A stretch of DNA of 47,442 nucleotides. Origin: an uncultured Acidimicrobiales bacterium. Lineage in GTDB: Bacteria; Actinomycetota; Acidimicrobiia; Acidimicrobiales; CADCSY01. Below, piece by piece: positions 18,031-29,321 of this stretch. The notes beneath the pieces are model-generated. The model saw only the letters and a list, made by a program, of their open reading frames with translations. It had not been told where the DNA came from and searched no databases. Each line of letters begins with the position of its first letter. Positions within the stretch are counted from its first letter, which is position 1. Position numbers and translations under genes: made by a program. The DNA is taken from assembly GCA_902805555.1 (NCBI GenBank), contig CADCSY010000096.1:1-47442 (forward strand), read 5' to 3'.

Positions 18031-19191
18031 GTGGCACCGCAGCGGGAGTGGTTCGAGAACGACTACTACAAGATCCTGGGCGTCGACGCGTCGGCGGACC
18101 AGAAGGCGATCACCAAGGCCTACCGCAAGCTCGCCCGTGAGACCCACCCCGACACCAACCCGGGGAAGGAGGAGCGGTTCAAGGAGGTCTCGGCGGCCTA
18201 CGACGTGATCGGCGACCCCGACCGCCGCAAGGAGTACGACGAGGTCCGCCGGCTCGGCCCCGCCGCCAACCCGTTCGCGGGTGGCGGTGGCGGCGGGGGC
18301 GGCGGCAGCCCCTTCGGGGGCGGCGGGGGCTTCCGCGTGGAGGACCTCGGCGACCTCGGAGACGTCCTCGGCGGCATCTTCGGCCGTCGTGGACGTGGTG
18401 GCGCGGCCGGGCCCCGCCCGGCTGGCCCGCAGCGGGGCGGCGACCTCGAGACCGAGCTCCACCTCAGCTTCGCGGACGCCGTCCACGGCGCAACGACCAA
18501 CGTGAACCTCACGAGCGAGGCCCCCTGCACGACCTGCCGGGGGTCGGGCGCCGAGCCCGGCACCGCCCCGGTCACCTGTCCGGTCTGCGACGGGCGAGGC
18601 GTGGTCGACGACAACCAGGGCCTGTTCAGCTTCTCGTCGCCGTGCGCCCGCTGCGGCGGGCGGGGCACGGTCGTCGAGCAGCCCTGCCGGACCTGCGGCG
18701 GGTCGGGGACCGAGCACCGGCCCCGGTCGGTCAAGGTGCGGATCCCGGCCGGGGTGGAGCACGGCCAGCGCATCCGCCTGAAGGGGCGCGGCACGCCCGG
18801 GCGCAACGGCGGACCGGCGGGCGACCTGTACGTCGTCGTGCTCGTGGCCAGCCACCCGCTCTTCGGGCGCAGGGGGAACGACCTCACGCTCGGCGTGCCG
18901 ATCAGCTTCCCCGAGGCCGTCCTCGGAGCCGAGATCAAGGTGCCGACCCTGGACGGGCCGACCGTGACCCTGCGGGTCCCGCCCGGCACCCGGTCGGGCC
19001 GCACCTTCCGGGTGAAGGGCAAGGGGGTGCCGGCACCGTCCGGGGTGGGCGACCTCCTCGTCACGGTCGAGGTCGCGGTGCCGGCCGAGCTCAGCCTCGC
19101 CGAGCGGGATGCCGTCGAAGCCCTCGCCGCCGCCTCGCCCGCCGGGGGCGCCTCGCTCCGATCCCACCTGACCGCTGCACAAGGTGCCTGA
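18031..19191 (+). CDS. dnaJ: Chaperone DnaJ (Hsp40)
   Basis: 386 residues. It delivers substrates to DnaK and stimulates its ATPase. Domains in order: J-domain (about 10-75) with the HPD triad in ARETHPDTN, a Gly/Phe-rich linker containing an uninterrupted run of nine Gly, a zinc domain with four CxxCxGxG repeats (CTTCRGSG, CPVCDGRG, CARCGGRG, CRTCGGSG), and two C-terminal substrate domains. The leading MAPQREWFENDYYKILGV is typical of actinobacterial DnaJ1. GTG start at 18031 with purine-rich GAGGTGAGG upstream. It is the third gene of the operon. Confidence 0.97.
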   Translation: MAPQREWFENDYYKILGVDASADQKAITKAYRKLARETHPDTNPGKEERFKEVSAAYDVIGDPDRRKEYDEVRRLGPAANPFAGGGGGGGGGSPFGGGGGFRVEDLGDLGDVLGGIFGRRGRGGAAGPRPAGPQRGGDLETELHLSFADAVHGATTNVNLTSEAPCTTCRGSGAEPGTAPVTCPVCDGRGVVDDNQGLFSFSSPCARCGGRGTVVEQPCRTCGGSGTEHRPRSVKVRIPAGVEHGQRIRLKGRGTPGRNGGPAGDLYVVVLVASHPLFGRRGNDLTLGVPISFPEAVLGAEIKVPTLDGPTVTLRVPPGTRSGRTFRVKGKGVPAPSGVGDLLVTVEVAVPAELSLAERDAVEALAAASPAGGASLRSHLTAAQGA

Positions 19192-19253
19192 CGGGGCACC
19201 CCGGCAGCGCACCTGCCCGACGCCCGACACCCGAGCCGAGGAGGCTGAGCCAC

Positions 19254-19649
19254 GTGCCCGCCGGTGACCGTGCCAGAGACCACGCCGTGTTCGTCATCTC
19301 CGTCGCCGCCGAGCTCGCAGGCGTGCACCCGCAGACGCTGCGCATCTACGAGCGCAAGGGCCTCGTCGACCCCGCCCGCACCGGGGGCGGCAGCCGTCGC
19401 TACAGCGAGGTCGACCTCGACCGCCTGCGGCGCATCCAGGACCTGACGAACGAGGGGCTGAACCTCGCCGGCGTCAAGCGGGTCCTCGAGCTGGAGGCGG
19501 AGCTCGCCGAGGCCCAGGCCCAGCTGGTGGAGGCCCACGAGGAGGCCAGCCAGGCAGCGGAGCGGCTCCGCCGCCGGTACCGGCGCGACCTCGTGCCCCT
19601 CTCCCAGGCCGTCGAGGTGTTCGGCCGGCCGAGGTTCCCCGCCAGCTGA
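19254..19649 (+). CDS. hspR: Heat-shock repressor HspR (MerR family)
   Basis: 131 residues. The N-terminal MerR-type winged helix (VISVAAELAGVHPQTLRIYE, RKGLVDPARTGGGSRRYSEVD) is followed by a helical dimerisation region. HspR represses dnaK and clpB by binding HAIR sites, with DnaK as corepressor; both sites occur in this window. The GTG at 19254 is preceded by GAGGAGG. Continuation of the frame upstream overlaps non-coding sequence after dnaJ, so this start is preferred. It is the last gene of the dnaK operon and closes a negative feedback loop. Confidence 0.95.
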   Translation: MPAGDRARDHAVFVISVAAELAGVHPQTLRIYERKGLVDPARTGGGSRRYSEVDLDRLRRIQDLTNEGLNLAGVKRVLELEAELAEAQAQLVEAHEEASQAAERLRRRYRRDLVPLSQAVEVFGRPRFPAS

Positions 19650-19673
19650 CCACCAGGCGGCTTCGCTCAGAGA

Positions 19674-19696
19674 AGTTGAGTGCGAGTGTGTCAACT
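19674..19696 (+). promoter_or_regulatory. HAIR operator (HspR site) upstream of clpB
   Basis: AGTTGAGT-N7-TGTCAACT, with the same arm length and spacing as the dnaK operator; one position in each arm breaks symmetry. It covers the probable -35 of the clpB promoter, so HspR binding would block RNA polymerase. Confidence 0.8.
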
Positions 19697-19711
19697 CTGG
19701 CGGCGGATGGG

Positions 19712-19717
19712 TAGGCT
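19712..19717 (+). promoter_or_regulatory. -10 box of clpB, leaderless geometry
   Basis: TAGGCT is separated from the clpB ATG by 6 nt. A TGTCAA hexamer 17 nt further upstream (19689-19694), inside the HAIR repeat, could serve as -35. Confidence 0.6.
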
Positions 19718-19723
19718 GAGGCC

Positions 19724-22200
<2,477 letters not shown>

Positions 22201-22207
<7 letters not shown>

Positions 22208-22239
22208 CCCCGGGGCCGGGCGGAGGGCCCGGTCAGGCC
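22201..22239 (+). terminator. Terminator hairpin at the clpB stop codon
   Basis: GGCCTGACC (22201-22209), which includes the clpB stop, pairs perfectly with GGTCAGGCC (22231-22239) around a 21-nt GC-rich loop that can pair further. No U-tract. It is the first of three long stems between clpB and purA. Confidence 0.6.
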
Positions 22240-22246
22240 GGCTCGG

Positions 22247-22297
22247 CGAGCTGGCGGTTGCACCGCGCGCTGGGGCCCGGAGCTGACCGCCAGCTCG
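22247..22297. repeat. Perfect 12-bp inverted repeat in the clpB-purA gap
   Basis: CGAGCTGGCGGT (22247-22258) and ACCGCCAGCTCG (22286-22297) are exact reverse complements with 27 nt between. It may be a second termination structure or a protein site; there is no open frame here. Confidence 0.6.
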
Positions 22298-22348
22298 AGG
22301 GGGCGGTGTCTGCTGCGCCCGAACCGGCGGTCGGATCGGGCGCTGCAG

Positions 22349-22373
22349 CCCCGTTCTGGCCGCCAGAACGGGG
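22349..22373. promoter_or_regulatory. Perfect 11-bp palindrome just upstream of the purA -10 box
   Basis: CCCCGTTCTGG (22349-22359) and CCAGAACGGGG (22363-22373) are separated by 3 nt. The repeat occupies the -35 region of the presumed purA promoter (-10 TAGGGT at 22391-22396), a good place for a repressor. It could equally be the third of a set of termination stems after clpB. Confidence 0.45.
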
Positions 22374-22390
22374 GGCCGGAGCGCCGGCGG

Positions 22391-22396
22391 TAGGGT
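22391..22396 (+). promoter_or_regulatory. Probable -10 box of purA
   Basis: TAGGGT lies 35 nt before the purA ATG, giving a leader of about 28 nt with a GAGGAG ribosome binding site. This differs from the leaderless layout of several neighbours. Confidence 0.45.
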
Positions 22397-22431
22397 TCGG
22401 CGTACCGTCACCCGACGAGGAGCGCTGCAAC

Positions 22432-23709
22432 ATGCCCGGGACCGTGGTCGTCGGCACCCAGTGGGGTGACGAGGGGAAGGGCAAGCTCACCGACATCCTC
22501 GCCGGCGACATGGACGTGGTCGTCCGCTACCAGGGCGGCCACAACGCAGGCCACACCATCGTCGTGGGCGAGCAGAGCTTCGCCGTCCGGCTGGTGCCGA
22601 GCGGCATCCTCCACCCCGGCACGGTGAACGTCATCGGCAACGGCGTGGTGGTCGACCCCGCCATCCTCTTCGGCGAGCTCGACGTGCTCGAGCAGCGGGG
22701 GATCGACACCTCCAACCTCGTGGTCAGCGGCAACGCCCACCTGATCATGCCGTACCACCAGCTCCTCGACGTGGTGTACGAGCGCCACCTGGGGCCGGCC
22801 AAGCTCGGCACCACGAAGTCGGGCATCGGCCCCGCGTACGCCGACAAGGCGGCCCGGGTGGGCCTGCGGGTCCAGGACCTGCTCGACCCGAAGATCTTCC
22901 GGCAGAAGCTCGAGGTCGTCCTCAAGGAGAAGGGGGCCGTCCTCAGCAGGGTCTACAACCGGCTCCCCCCGTCGATCGACGAGATGTGCGAGCTGTACCT
23001 CGACGTCCACGCCCCACGCCTGGCGCCCCGCATCGTCGACTCCGTGCACCTCGTGCACACCGCCCTCGAGGAGGGCAAGCAGGTGATGTTCGAGGGCGCC
23101 CAGGCGACCTTCCTCGACCTCGACCACGGCACGTATCCCTTCGTGACGTCGTCGAACCCCGTCGCTGGCGGGGCCTGCGCAGGCGCAGGCGTGGGGCCCC
23201 GCCACCTCGACCGGATCATCGGGATCACCAAGGCGTACCTCACCCGGGTCGGCTCCGGCCCGTTCCCCACCGAGCTGCTCGACGACGTCGGTGACGGCCT
23301 CGTCGACCGGGGCCGCGAGTACGGCGTCAACACGAAGCGCCGGCGCCGGCCCGGCTGGTTCGACGCGGTCATGCTCCGCCAGGCCGTCCGCCTGAACAGC
23401 CTCACCGAGATCTTCCTGACCAAGCTCGACATCCTCGACCCGCTCCCCGCGATCAAGGTGTGCGTCGCCTACGACATCGACGGCGAACGGGTGACCCACA
23501 TGCCGTACCACCAGTCCGACCTCCACAAGGCGGTGCCCGTCTACGAGGAGCTGCCCGGCTGGCAGGAGGACATCACCGGCTGCACGACCCTCGACGAGCT
23601 GCCGGCTCGGGCTCGCGACTACGTGCTGTTCCTCGCCGAGCAGGGCAACGTGCCCGTCAGCTACGTCGGCGTCGGCCCGGAGCGCAAGCAGACCGTCCAC
23701 GTCGCGTGA
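22432..23709 (+). CDS. purA: Adenylosuccinate synthetase
   Basis: 425 residues. It joins IMP and aspartate using GTP, the first step from IMP to AMP. The N-terminal phosphate loop [14 protein letters not shown] is the family signature, followed by [12 protein letters not shown], the IMP-binding region [38 protein letters not shown] and the GTP-base motif TKLDILD. The arginine-rich substrate loop reads [15 protein letters not shown], which departs slightly from the usual GTTTGRPRR form. The ATG follows GAGGAGCG. The step downstream, purB, is also in this cluster. Confidence 0.97.
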   Translation: MPGTVVVGTQWGDEGKGKLTDILAGDMDVVVRYQGGHNAGHTIVVGEQSFAVRLVPSGILHPGTVNVIGNGVVVDPAILFGELDVLEQRGIDTSNLVVSGNAHLIMPYHQLLDVVYERHLGPAKLGTTKSGIGPAYADKAARVGLRVQDLLDPKIFRQKLEVVLKEKGAVLSRVYNRLPPSIDEMCELYLDVHAPRLAPRIVDSVHLVHTALEEGKQVMFEGAQATFLDLDHGTYPFVTSSNPVAGGACAGAGVGPRHLDRIIGITKAYLTRVGSGPFPTELLDDVGDGLVDRGREYGVNTKRRRRPGWFDAVMLRQAVRLNSLTEIFLTKLDILDPLPAIKVCVAYDIDGERVTHMPYHQSDLHKAVPVYEELPGWQEDITGCTTLDELPARARDYVLFLAEQGNVPVSYVGVGPERKQTVHVA

Positions 23710-23788
23710 GCGGGGCAGCGAGCCGCGGCCGCCGGGGCCCCGCCCGCCGCCGCGAGGAGCGGGCGCCGGGCCGGGCCGGTGGTGACGG

Positions 23789-25015
23789 GTGGTGACCAGG
23801 GTCTGCGTGGTGGGGAGCGGCGGGCGCGAGCACGCCCTCGCCGACGTGCTGGGCCGTTCGGCCGAGGTCGTGGTCACGCCCGGCAACGCCGGCATCCCCG
23901 GCTCGGTCCCCACGCCGCCCGAGGAGGTCGAGGCCGACCTCTTCGTCATCGGGCCCGAGGTCCCCCTCGTCGACGGGCTGGCCGACCGGCTGCGGGCGCA
24001 GGGGGCGCTCGTGTTCGGTCCGGGGGCGGACGGCGCCCGGCTCGAGGGGTCGAAGCGGTGGATGAAGGACCTGCTCGTCGCGGCGGGGGTGCCCACCGCC
24101 CGCCACGGCTCGTTCACCGAGGTCGAGCCGGCGGTCGCCTTCCTGGACACGCTCGGCGACCTCTTCGTCGTGAAGACCGACGGCCTCGCCGCCGGCAAGG
24201 GCGTGCTCGTCACCGGCGACCGGGCCGAGGCCGCCGAGGACATCCGGGCCAAGCTCTCGGGCGCGTCCTTCGGCGAGGCCGGTCGGCGGGTCGTCGTGGA
24301 GGAGGGGATGACGGGGCCCGAGCTCTCCGTCTTCGCCGTGTGCGACGGCACCGAGGCGCTCGCCCTCACCCCCGCCCGGGACCACAAGCGGGTGGGCGAC
24401 GGCGACGTCGGCCCCAACACGGGCGGCATGGGCGCCTACGCGCCGGTGCCGGGCGTCGACGCCGAGCTCGTGCTCGAGGTCATGGAGCGCGCGGTCCTGC
24501 CCACGCTCCACCGCCTGCGGGTGGAGGGCGTCGACTACCGAGGCGCGCTCTACGCCGGGCTGATGCTCACCCCCGAGGGGCCCAAGGTGATCGAGTACAA
24601 CGTCCGCTTCGGTGACCCGGAGGCCCAGGTCGTGCTCCCGCTCCTGCGGTCCGACCTCGCCGACCTCCTCGCGTCGGCGGCCGAGGGGTCGCTCCGACCC
24701 GTCCTCGACGTGTCGCCGGAGCACGCGGTGACGGTCGTGTGCGCCGCCCCCGGGTACCCGGCAGCGCCGAGGGTGGGTGACCTCGTCGACGGCGTGGAGG
24801 AGGCGCGGGCGGAGCCGGGCGTCCAGGTGTTCTGCGCCGGCGTCGGCCCCGGCCCCGAGGGCGGCCTCGTCACCGCGGGGGGGCGAGTGCTCTCCGTCAC
24901 GGGGCGGGGACAGGACCTGCCGGCGGCCAGGGAGCGGGCGGCTGCCGGGCTGCGCCACATCTCGTTCCCCGGCATGCACGCGAGGTCGGACATCGGCGCC
25001 GACCGGCGAGGCTGA
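23789..25015 (+). CDS. purD: Phosphoribosylamine-glycine ligase (GAR synthetase)
   Basis: 408 residues. It catalyses step 2 of purine synthesis, ATP-dependent ligation of glycine to phosphoribosylamine. The ATP-grasp fold shows the N-terminal VVGSGGREHALA, the ATP-binding VVKTDGLAAGKGVLV, and the metal site in GVDYRGALYAGLMLTPEGPKVIEYNVRFGDPEAQ (seen in pieces such as LMLTPEGPKVIEYN). Two adjacent GTG codons (23789, 23792) are possible starts; the difference is one residue. The gap to purA is 79 nt and GC-rich. The stop is 1 nt before the DUF2332 gene, so both are probably cotranscribed. Confidence 0.97.
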   Translation: MVTRVCVVGSGGREHALADVLGRSAEVVVTPGNAGIPGSVPTPPEEVEADLFVIGPEVPLVDGLADRLRAQGALVFGPGADGARLEGSKRWMKDLLVAAGVPTARHGSFTEVEPAVAFLDTLGDLFVVKTDGLAAGKGVLVTGDRAEAAEDIRAKLSGASFGEAGRRVVVEEGMTGPELSVFAVCDGTEALALTPARDHKRVGDGDVGPNTGGMGAYAPVPGVDAELVLEVMERAVLPTLHRLRVEGVDYRGALYAGLMLTPEGPKVIEYNVRFGDPEAQVVLPLLRSDLADLLASAAEGSLRPVLDVSPEHAVTVVCAAPGYPAAPRVGDLVDGVEEARAEPGVQVFCAGVGPGPEGGLVTAGGRVLSVTGRGQDLPAARERAAAGLRHISFPGMHARSDIGADRRG

Positions 25016-25016
25016 C

Positions 25017-26072
25017 GTGGACGACCGGGAGGCGAGGCGCCGCGTCGCCTCGCGGCTCCGGCACCAGGCCGGTGCACCCGAGCCCCTCTACCAGCCGCTG
25101 CTGCGGGCGCTGGCCGACGACGTCGAGGCGGGTGGCCCGTCCTGGCGCCCGCTGGCGCCCGTCGCCCACCTCCCCGACGACGACGTCGTCCCGCTGCGGC
25201 TCCTCGGCGCCGCCCACCGTCTGGCCCTGACCGGCCTCGCGCCCGACTACGCCGCCCACCTCCCGACCTGCGGTGGTGACGGGGACCCCGGAGCCGCCTG
25301 GCACGCCCTCCGGGACCTGTGCGCGTCGGGTGGCTTGGACCAGGGCACGCTGCAGCCCGTCCAGACGAACGAGCCGGCGCGCGCCGCTGCGCTGCTCCCC
25401 GGCTTCGGGGAGGTGGCCGCCCGCACGGGGCTCCCGCTGCGGTTGCTCGAGGTGGGAGCGTCGGCCGGGCTGCTGCTGCGCTTCGACGCCTACCGGTACG
25501 AGATCGGCCAGGAGACGTGGGGCCCGCCCGCGTCCCCGGTGCAGATCACCGCCGCCGGCGGTGCGCCGCTCGGACCCGTGGAGGTGCGCGCCCGGCGGGG
25601 CTGCGACCTCCGGCCGCTCGACCCCACCAGGGACGCCACGCTCCTCCTGTCCTTCGTCTGGCCGTCGGACGTCGAGCGGTTCCGTCGGCTCCAGGCTGCG
25701 CTCGCGCTGGCGGCGACGATCCCGGTGACGATCGACGAAGCGGGCGCCGCCGCGTGGCTGGAGGCGCAGCTGGTCACCCCCTCCGAGGGGGTGCTCACCG
25801 TCGTGTACCACTCGATCGTCTGGCAGTACCTCTCGACCGCCGAGCGGGCCGCCGCCCGCTCCGCCATCGAGGACGCAGGGCGGCGGGCCGATGCCAGCGC
25901 ACCCGTGGCCTGGCTGCGGCTCGAGCCCCACCCGGAGCCGGGGGCGGGCGCCGAGCTCCGCCTCACCACCTGGCCGGGGCCCGGGGAGGAGGTGCTGGCG
26001 CTCTGCGGCTACCACGGCGGGCCGATCCGCTGGTACCGCGGGGCGCCGGGGGGCCCGGCCCCCGCGGCGTAG
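25017..26072 (+). CDS. DUF2332 family protein, function unknown
   Basis: 351 residues. I recognise the DUF2332 pattern: an N-terminal helical half, then [20 protein letters not shown], an [12 protein letters not shown] stretch, [18 protein letters not shown], and [12 protein letters not shown] near the C-terminus, ending with an [12 protein letters not shown] motif. The E-x-G-A-S-A-G piece resembles motif I of SAM-dependent methyltransferases, followed by a segment where a D-loop would be expected, so a methyltransferase-like fold is possible; that is inference. The GTG at 25017 is 1 nt after the purD stop. Its place between purD and purE suggests coregulation with purine synthesis but does not show a role there. 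Confidence 0.85.
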   Translation: MDDREARRRVASRLRHQAGAPEPLYQPLLRALADDVEAGGPSWRPLAPVAHLPDDDVVPLRLLGAAHRLALTGLAPDYAAHLPTCGGDGDPGAAWHALRDLCASGGLDQGTLQPVQTNEPARAAALLPGFGEVAARTGLPLRLLEVGASAGLLLRFDAYRYEIGQETWGPPASPVQITAAGGAPLGPVEVRARRGCDLRPLDPTRDATLLLSFVWPSDVERFRRLQAALALAATIPVTIDEAGAAAWLEAQLVTPSEGVLTVVYHSIVWQYLSTAERAAARSAIEDAGRRADASAPVAWLRLEPHPEPGAGAELRLTTWPGPGEEVLALCGYHGGPIRWYRGAPGGPAPAA

Positions 26073-26075
26073 GGT
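26070..26075 (+). promoter_or_regulatory. -10 box upstream of the purE leader ORF
   Basis: TAGGGT straddles the end of the DUF2332 gene and lies 6 nt before a GTG that opens an 11-codon ORF. It gives purE and the genes after it a promoter separate from purA-purD. Confidence 0.5.
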
Positions 26076-26081
26076 CGGGCC

Positions 26082-26117
26082 GTGAAGGGCGACGTGCGGC
26101 GGTGGGTGACCACGTGA
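26082..26117 (+). CDS. Possible leaderless 11-codon leader peptide coupled to purE
   Basis: GTG at 26082 begins an ORF for [11 protein letters not shown] and a TGA that overlaps the purE GTG (GTGA at 26114-26117). The GTG is 6 nt after a TAGGGT -10 box, the same geometry as the leaderless genes nearby, and purE itself has no good ribosome binding site. Ribosomes could enter at the 5' end on this ORF and restart at purE. The peptide has no run of a regulatory amino acid and resembles no family. The alternative is that the ORF is accidental. Confidence 0.4.
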   Translation: MKGDVRRWVTT

Positions 26118-26614
26118 CGAGGCCAGCGGAGCCGCTGGTCGGCGTGGTGATGGGCTCGACGTCGGACTGGTCGACCATGGTCGCGGCGGCGGCGATCCTC
26201 AAGGAGCTCGCCGTGCCCTTCGAGGCGAGGGTCGTGTCGGCGCACCGCACGCCCGACCTGCTCTTCGAGTACGCCGTGACCGCGCGCGAGCGCGGGCTGC
26301 GGGCGATCATCGCCGGCGCCGGCGGCGCCGCCCACCTGCCCGGCATGCTCGCCGCCAAGACGACGGTGCCCGTCCTCGGCGTCCCGGTGCAGTCGAAGGC
26401 GCTCTCCGGGCAGGACTCGCTGCTCTCCATCGTGCAGATGCCGAGAGGCGTCCCGGTGGCCACCTTCGCCATCGGCGAGTCGGGCGCAGCCAACGCTGCG
26501 CTCTTCGCCGTCGCGCTCCTGGCCGCAGGTGACCCTGCGCTGCTCGACCGGCTCGACGGGTTCCGTCGTGCCCAGTCCGAAGCAGTGCTGGCGGCCGAGC
26601 TGCCGGAGGTCTGA
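26114..26614 (+). CDS. purE: N5-carboxyaminoimidazole ribonucleotide mutase (PurE, class I)
   Basis: 166 residues. It rearranges N5-CAIR to CAIR. The family signature is clear: [13 protein letters not shown] near the N-terminus, [16 protein letters not shown] with the catalytic-site His, [19 protein letters not shown], and [25 protein letters not shown]. Presence of purK right after it places PurE in class I. The GTG start at 26114 overlaps the end of the leader ORF. The gap to purK is 9 nt. Confidence 0.96.
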   Translation: MTRPAEPLVGVVMGSTSDWSTMVAAAAILKELAVPFEARVVSAHRTPDLLFEYAVTARERGLRAIIAGAGGAAHLPGMLAAKTTVPVLGVPVQSKALSGQDSLLSIVQMPRGVPVATFAIGESGAANAALFAVALLAAGDPALLDRLDGFRRAQSEAVLAAELPEV

Positions 26615-26623
26615 CCCGTCGCC

Positions 26624-27799
26624 ATGGCCGCCCCGCACCCGACCACGGCCGTGACCGGTGCGATCCAGCCGCCGGCCACCCTGGGGATGCTCGGCGGGGG
26701 CCAGCTCGGTCGCTTCTTCGTCGGGGCCGCCCACGAGCTGGGCTACGAGGTCTGGGTCCTCGACCCTGACCCCGAGAGCCCGGCCGGGCGGATCGCCGAC
26801 CACCACCTCGTCGCCGCCTACGACGACCCCGCGGCGCTCGACCTCCTCGTCTCGACCTGCCGGGCCGTCACGACGGAGTTCGAGAACGTCCCGGCTGGCG
26901 CCCTCGACCGCCTGGCGGCGGCTGTGCCCGTGCGCCCCGCCGCCGCCGCGGTGGCCGTCTGCCAGGACCGCATCGCCGAGAAGGCGTTCCTCCGGGACCA
27001 CGGGCTACCCGTCGGCCCCTTCGTGGTCGTCGCCGAGGAGGGTGACGCTCGCTACGCCGACCCCGCGCTCTTCCCGGCCGTGGTCAAGGCCGCCCGCCTC
27101 GGCTACGACGGCAAGGGCCAGGTCGGGGTGGCGGGCGCGGACGAGGCGGTCGCCGCCTTCGTCGAGCTCGGTCGCGTGCCCTGCGTCATGGAGCGGAGGC
27201 TGGTGCTGGACCGCGAGCTGTCGGTGGTGCTGGCCCGGGGCCGGGACGGCGGGTCCCGGTGCTTCCCTGTCGCCGAGAACCGGCACGTGGGGGGCATCCT
27301 CGACACCACGATCGTCCCGGCGGAGGTCGGTTCCGGGTTCGGTGACGAGGCGCAGCACCTCGCGGTGCGGATCGCCGACGAGCTCGACTACGTCGGCGTC
27401 CTGGCCGTGGAGCTCTTCGTGAGCGAGGGCCGGCTGCTCGTGAACGAGCTCGCGCCTCGACCGCACAACAGCGGCCACCACACGCTCGACGCCTGCGTGA
27501 CCGACCAGTTCGAGCAGCAGGTGCGGGCCCTGTGCGGCCTCCCCCTCGGTGAGCCACGGGCGCACTCGGCGGCGGTGATGGTGAACCTCCTCGGGGACCT
27601 CTGGCTCGACGAGGGCCGGCGGGAGCCGGACTGGGCGGAGCTCCACGGCGTCCCCGGCCTGCGCCTCCACCTCTACGGCAAGCGCGAGGCCCGGCCCGGT
27701 CGCAAGATGGGCCACTTCACGGTCGTCGGCCCGGATGCCGACGTCGTGCTGGAGGCTGCGCTGACGGCACGGGCTGCGATCGGCATCCGCGACCGCTGA
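26624..27799 (+). CDS. purK: N5-carboxyaminoimidazole ribonucleotide synthase
   Basis: 391 residues. It makes N5-CAIR from AIR, bicarbonate and ATP. The ATP-grasp fold shows [20 protein letters not shown] at the N-terminus (nucleotide-like Rossmann), [32 protein letters not shown] (ATP phosphate), and [30 protein letters not shown] (metal and substrate site, in part). The ATG at 26624 follows purE by 9 nt with overlapping expression. The start may be a few codons later since the first 15 residues are not conserved. A gap of about 100 nt follows before purB. Confidence 0.96.
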   Translation: MAAPHPTTAVTGAIQPPATLGMLGGGQLGRFFVGAAHELGYEVWVLDPDPESPAGRIADHHLVAAYDDPAALDLLVSTCRAVTTEFENVPAGALDRLAAAVPVRPAAAAVAVCQDRIAEKAFLRDHGLPVGPFVVVAEEGDARYADPALFPAVVKAARLGYDGKGQVGVAGADEAVAAFVELGRVPCVMERRLVLDRELSVVLARGRDGGSRCFPVAENRHVGGILDTTIVPAEVGSGFGDEAQHLAVRIADELDYVGVLAVELFVSEGRLLVNELAPRPHNSGHHTLDACVTDQFEQQVRALCGLPLGEPRAHSAAVMVNLLGDLWLDEGRREPDWAELHGVPGLRLHLYGKREARPGRKMGHFTVVGPDADVVLEAALTARAAIGIRDR

Positions 27800-27890
27800 C
27801 GGGAGCCGACGCCCGGGACAGCGGCGGTCGGGGCCGCCCGGGGCCCGAGCGACCGGATCCGGCGCACAAGGAGCTGCGATCGGGAGGCGG

Positions 27891-27896
27891 TAGAAA
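27891..27896 (+). promoter_or_regulatory. -10 box of purB, leaderless geometry
   Basis: TAGAAA is followed by two GTG codons. The second (27903) is 6 nt from the box, matching the other leaderless genes here. This gives purB its own promoter within the purine cluster. Confidence 0.5.
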
Positions 27897-27902
27897 CAGG
27901 TG

Positions 27903-29321
27903 GTGGTCGCCAACGTCCTCGCCCAGCGCTACGCCAGCCGGGAGATGGCCGCGCTGTGGTCGCCTGAGCACAAGGTCGAGCTGGAGCGACGCCTGTGGAT
28001 CGCGGTGATGCGCTCCCAGGCCGAGCTCGGTGTGGAGGTCCCCGGGGACGCCATCGCAGCCTCTGAGGCCGTGGTCGCACAGGTGGACCTCGCCTCCATC
28101 GAGGCGAGGGAGCGGGTCACGCGCCACGACGTGAAGGCCCGCATCGAGGAGTTCGCCGCCCTCGCCGGCCACGAGCACGCCCACAAGGGGATGACCTCGC
28201 GCGACGTGACCGAGAACGTCGAGCAGCTCCAGGTGCGAGACGGCCTCCGGCTCGTGCGGTCCCGGGTGGTGACCACGCTGGCCCGGCTCGCCGACCGTGC
28301 CGCCGAGCACCAGGCGACGGCGCTGACCGGCCGCAGCCACAACGTCCCTGCGCAGGTCACGACGCTCGGGAAGCGCTTCGCCAACGCCGGCGAGGAGCTC
28401 CTCCAGGCCATGCACCGCCTCGACGACCTGCTCGCCCGCTACCCGCTCCGGGGGCTGAAGGGACCCGTCGGCACGTCCCAGGACCAGCTGGACCTCCTCG
28501 GGGGTGACGTGGCTGCGCTCGAGCAGCTGGAGGCGGCGGTGGCCGCCGAGCTCGGCTTCGCGGCCCGGCTCGACAACGTCGGTCAGGTGTACCCGCGATC
28601 GCTCGACCTCGACGTCGTCGCCGCCCTGCTCCAGGTGGCCTCGGGGCCCTCGAGCCTGTGCACGACGCTGCGGCTCATGGCCGGGGCCGAGCTCGCCAGC
28701 GAGGGCTTCGCCGCCGGCCAGGTCGGCTCGTCGGCCATGCCCCACAAGATGAACGCCCGCTCCTGCGAGCGGGTGACCGGGCTGACCCAGGTCCTGCGGG
28801 GCCACCTCGGCATGGTCGCGGGCCTCGCTGGTGACCAGTGGAACGAGGGAGACGTGAGCGACTCCCAGGTGCGCAGGGTCGCCCTGCCCGACGCCTTCTA
28901 CACGGTGGACGGCATCTTCCAGACGTTCCTGACCGTCCTCGAAGGCTTCACCGCCTTCCCAGCCGTCATCGACGACGAGCTCCGCAGGGAGCTGCCGTTC
29001 CTCACCACGACGAGGGTGCTGATGGCGGCGGTGCGGGGCGGGGTGGGCCGGGAGGTCGCCCACGAGGTCATCAAGGAGCACGCCGTGGCCGCTGCGCTGG
29101 CGCGCCGACAGGGTGGGCCAGGGGGGCTCGACCTCACCGGTCGCCTCGCCGGCGACGAGCGCCTCCCCCTCGGTCGTGACGAGCTGGCCGACCTGCTCGG
29201 CGACCCGCTGGCCCTGGTCGGCAACGCCGGCCGCCAGGTCAGCACGTTCCTCGACCAGGTGGCGGCCGTCGTCGTGGCGGACCCCGCCTCGGCCGCCTAC
29301 GCGCCGGAGCCGATCCTGTGA
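27903..29321 (+). CDS. purB: Adenylosuccinate lyase
   Basis: 472 residues. It cleaves SAICAR to AICAR and adenylosuccinate to AMP, so it serves both purine synthesis and the AMP branch. Fumarase-superfamily motifs are present: THDVKARIEEF-type region RHDVKARIEEFAAL, HKGMTSRDVTEN, TGRSHNVPAQVTT, and the signature loop GSSAMPHKMNARSCER. The start is either GTG 27900 or GTG 27903; I prefer 27903 because the -10 box is then 6 nt away. The stop overlaps the purC GTG (GTGA), so purB and purC are translationally coupled. Confidence 0.96.
   Translation: MVANVLAQRYASREMAALWSPEHKVELERRLWIAVMRSQAELGVEVPGDAIAASEAVVAQVDLASIEARERVTRHDVKARIEEFAALAGHEHAHKGMTSRDVTENVEQLQVRDGLRLVRSRVVTTLARLADRAAEHQATALTGRSHNVPAQVTTLGKRFANAGEELLQAMHRLDDLLARYPLRGLKGPVGTSQDQLDLLGGDVAALEQLEAAVAAELGFAARLDNVGQVYPRSLDLDVVAALLQVASGPSSLCTTLRLMAGAELASEGFAAGQVGSSAMPHKMNARSCERVTGLTQVLRGHLGMVAGLAGDQWNEGDVSDSQVRRVALPDAFYTVDGIFQTFLTVLEGFTAFPAVIDDELRRELPFLTTTRVLMAAVRGGVGREVAHEVIKEHAVAAALARRQGGPGGLDLTGRLAGDERLPLGRDELADLLGDPLALVGNAGRQVSTFLDQVAAVVVADPASAAYAPEPIL

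Noticed and set aside
18282-18340. Simple GGC/GGG repeat tract as a mobile or regulatory repeat
   Set aside because: It encodes the Gly/Phe-rich linker of DnaJ, which is normal for the family.
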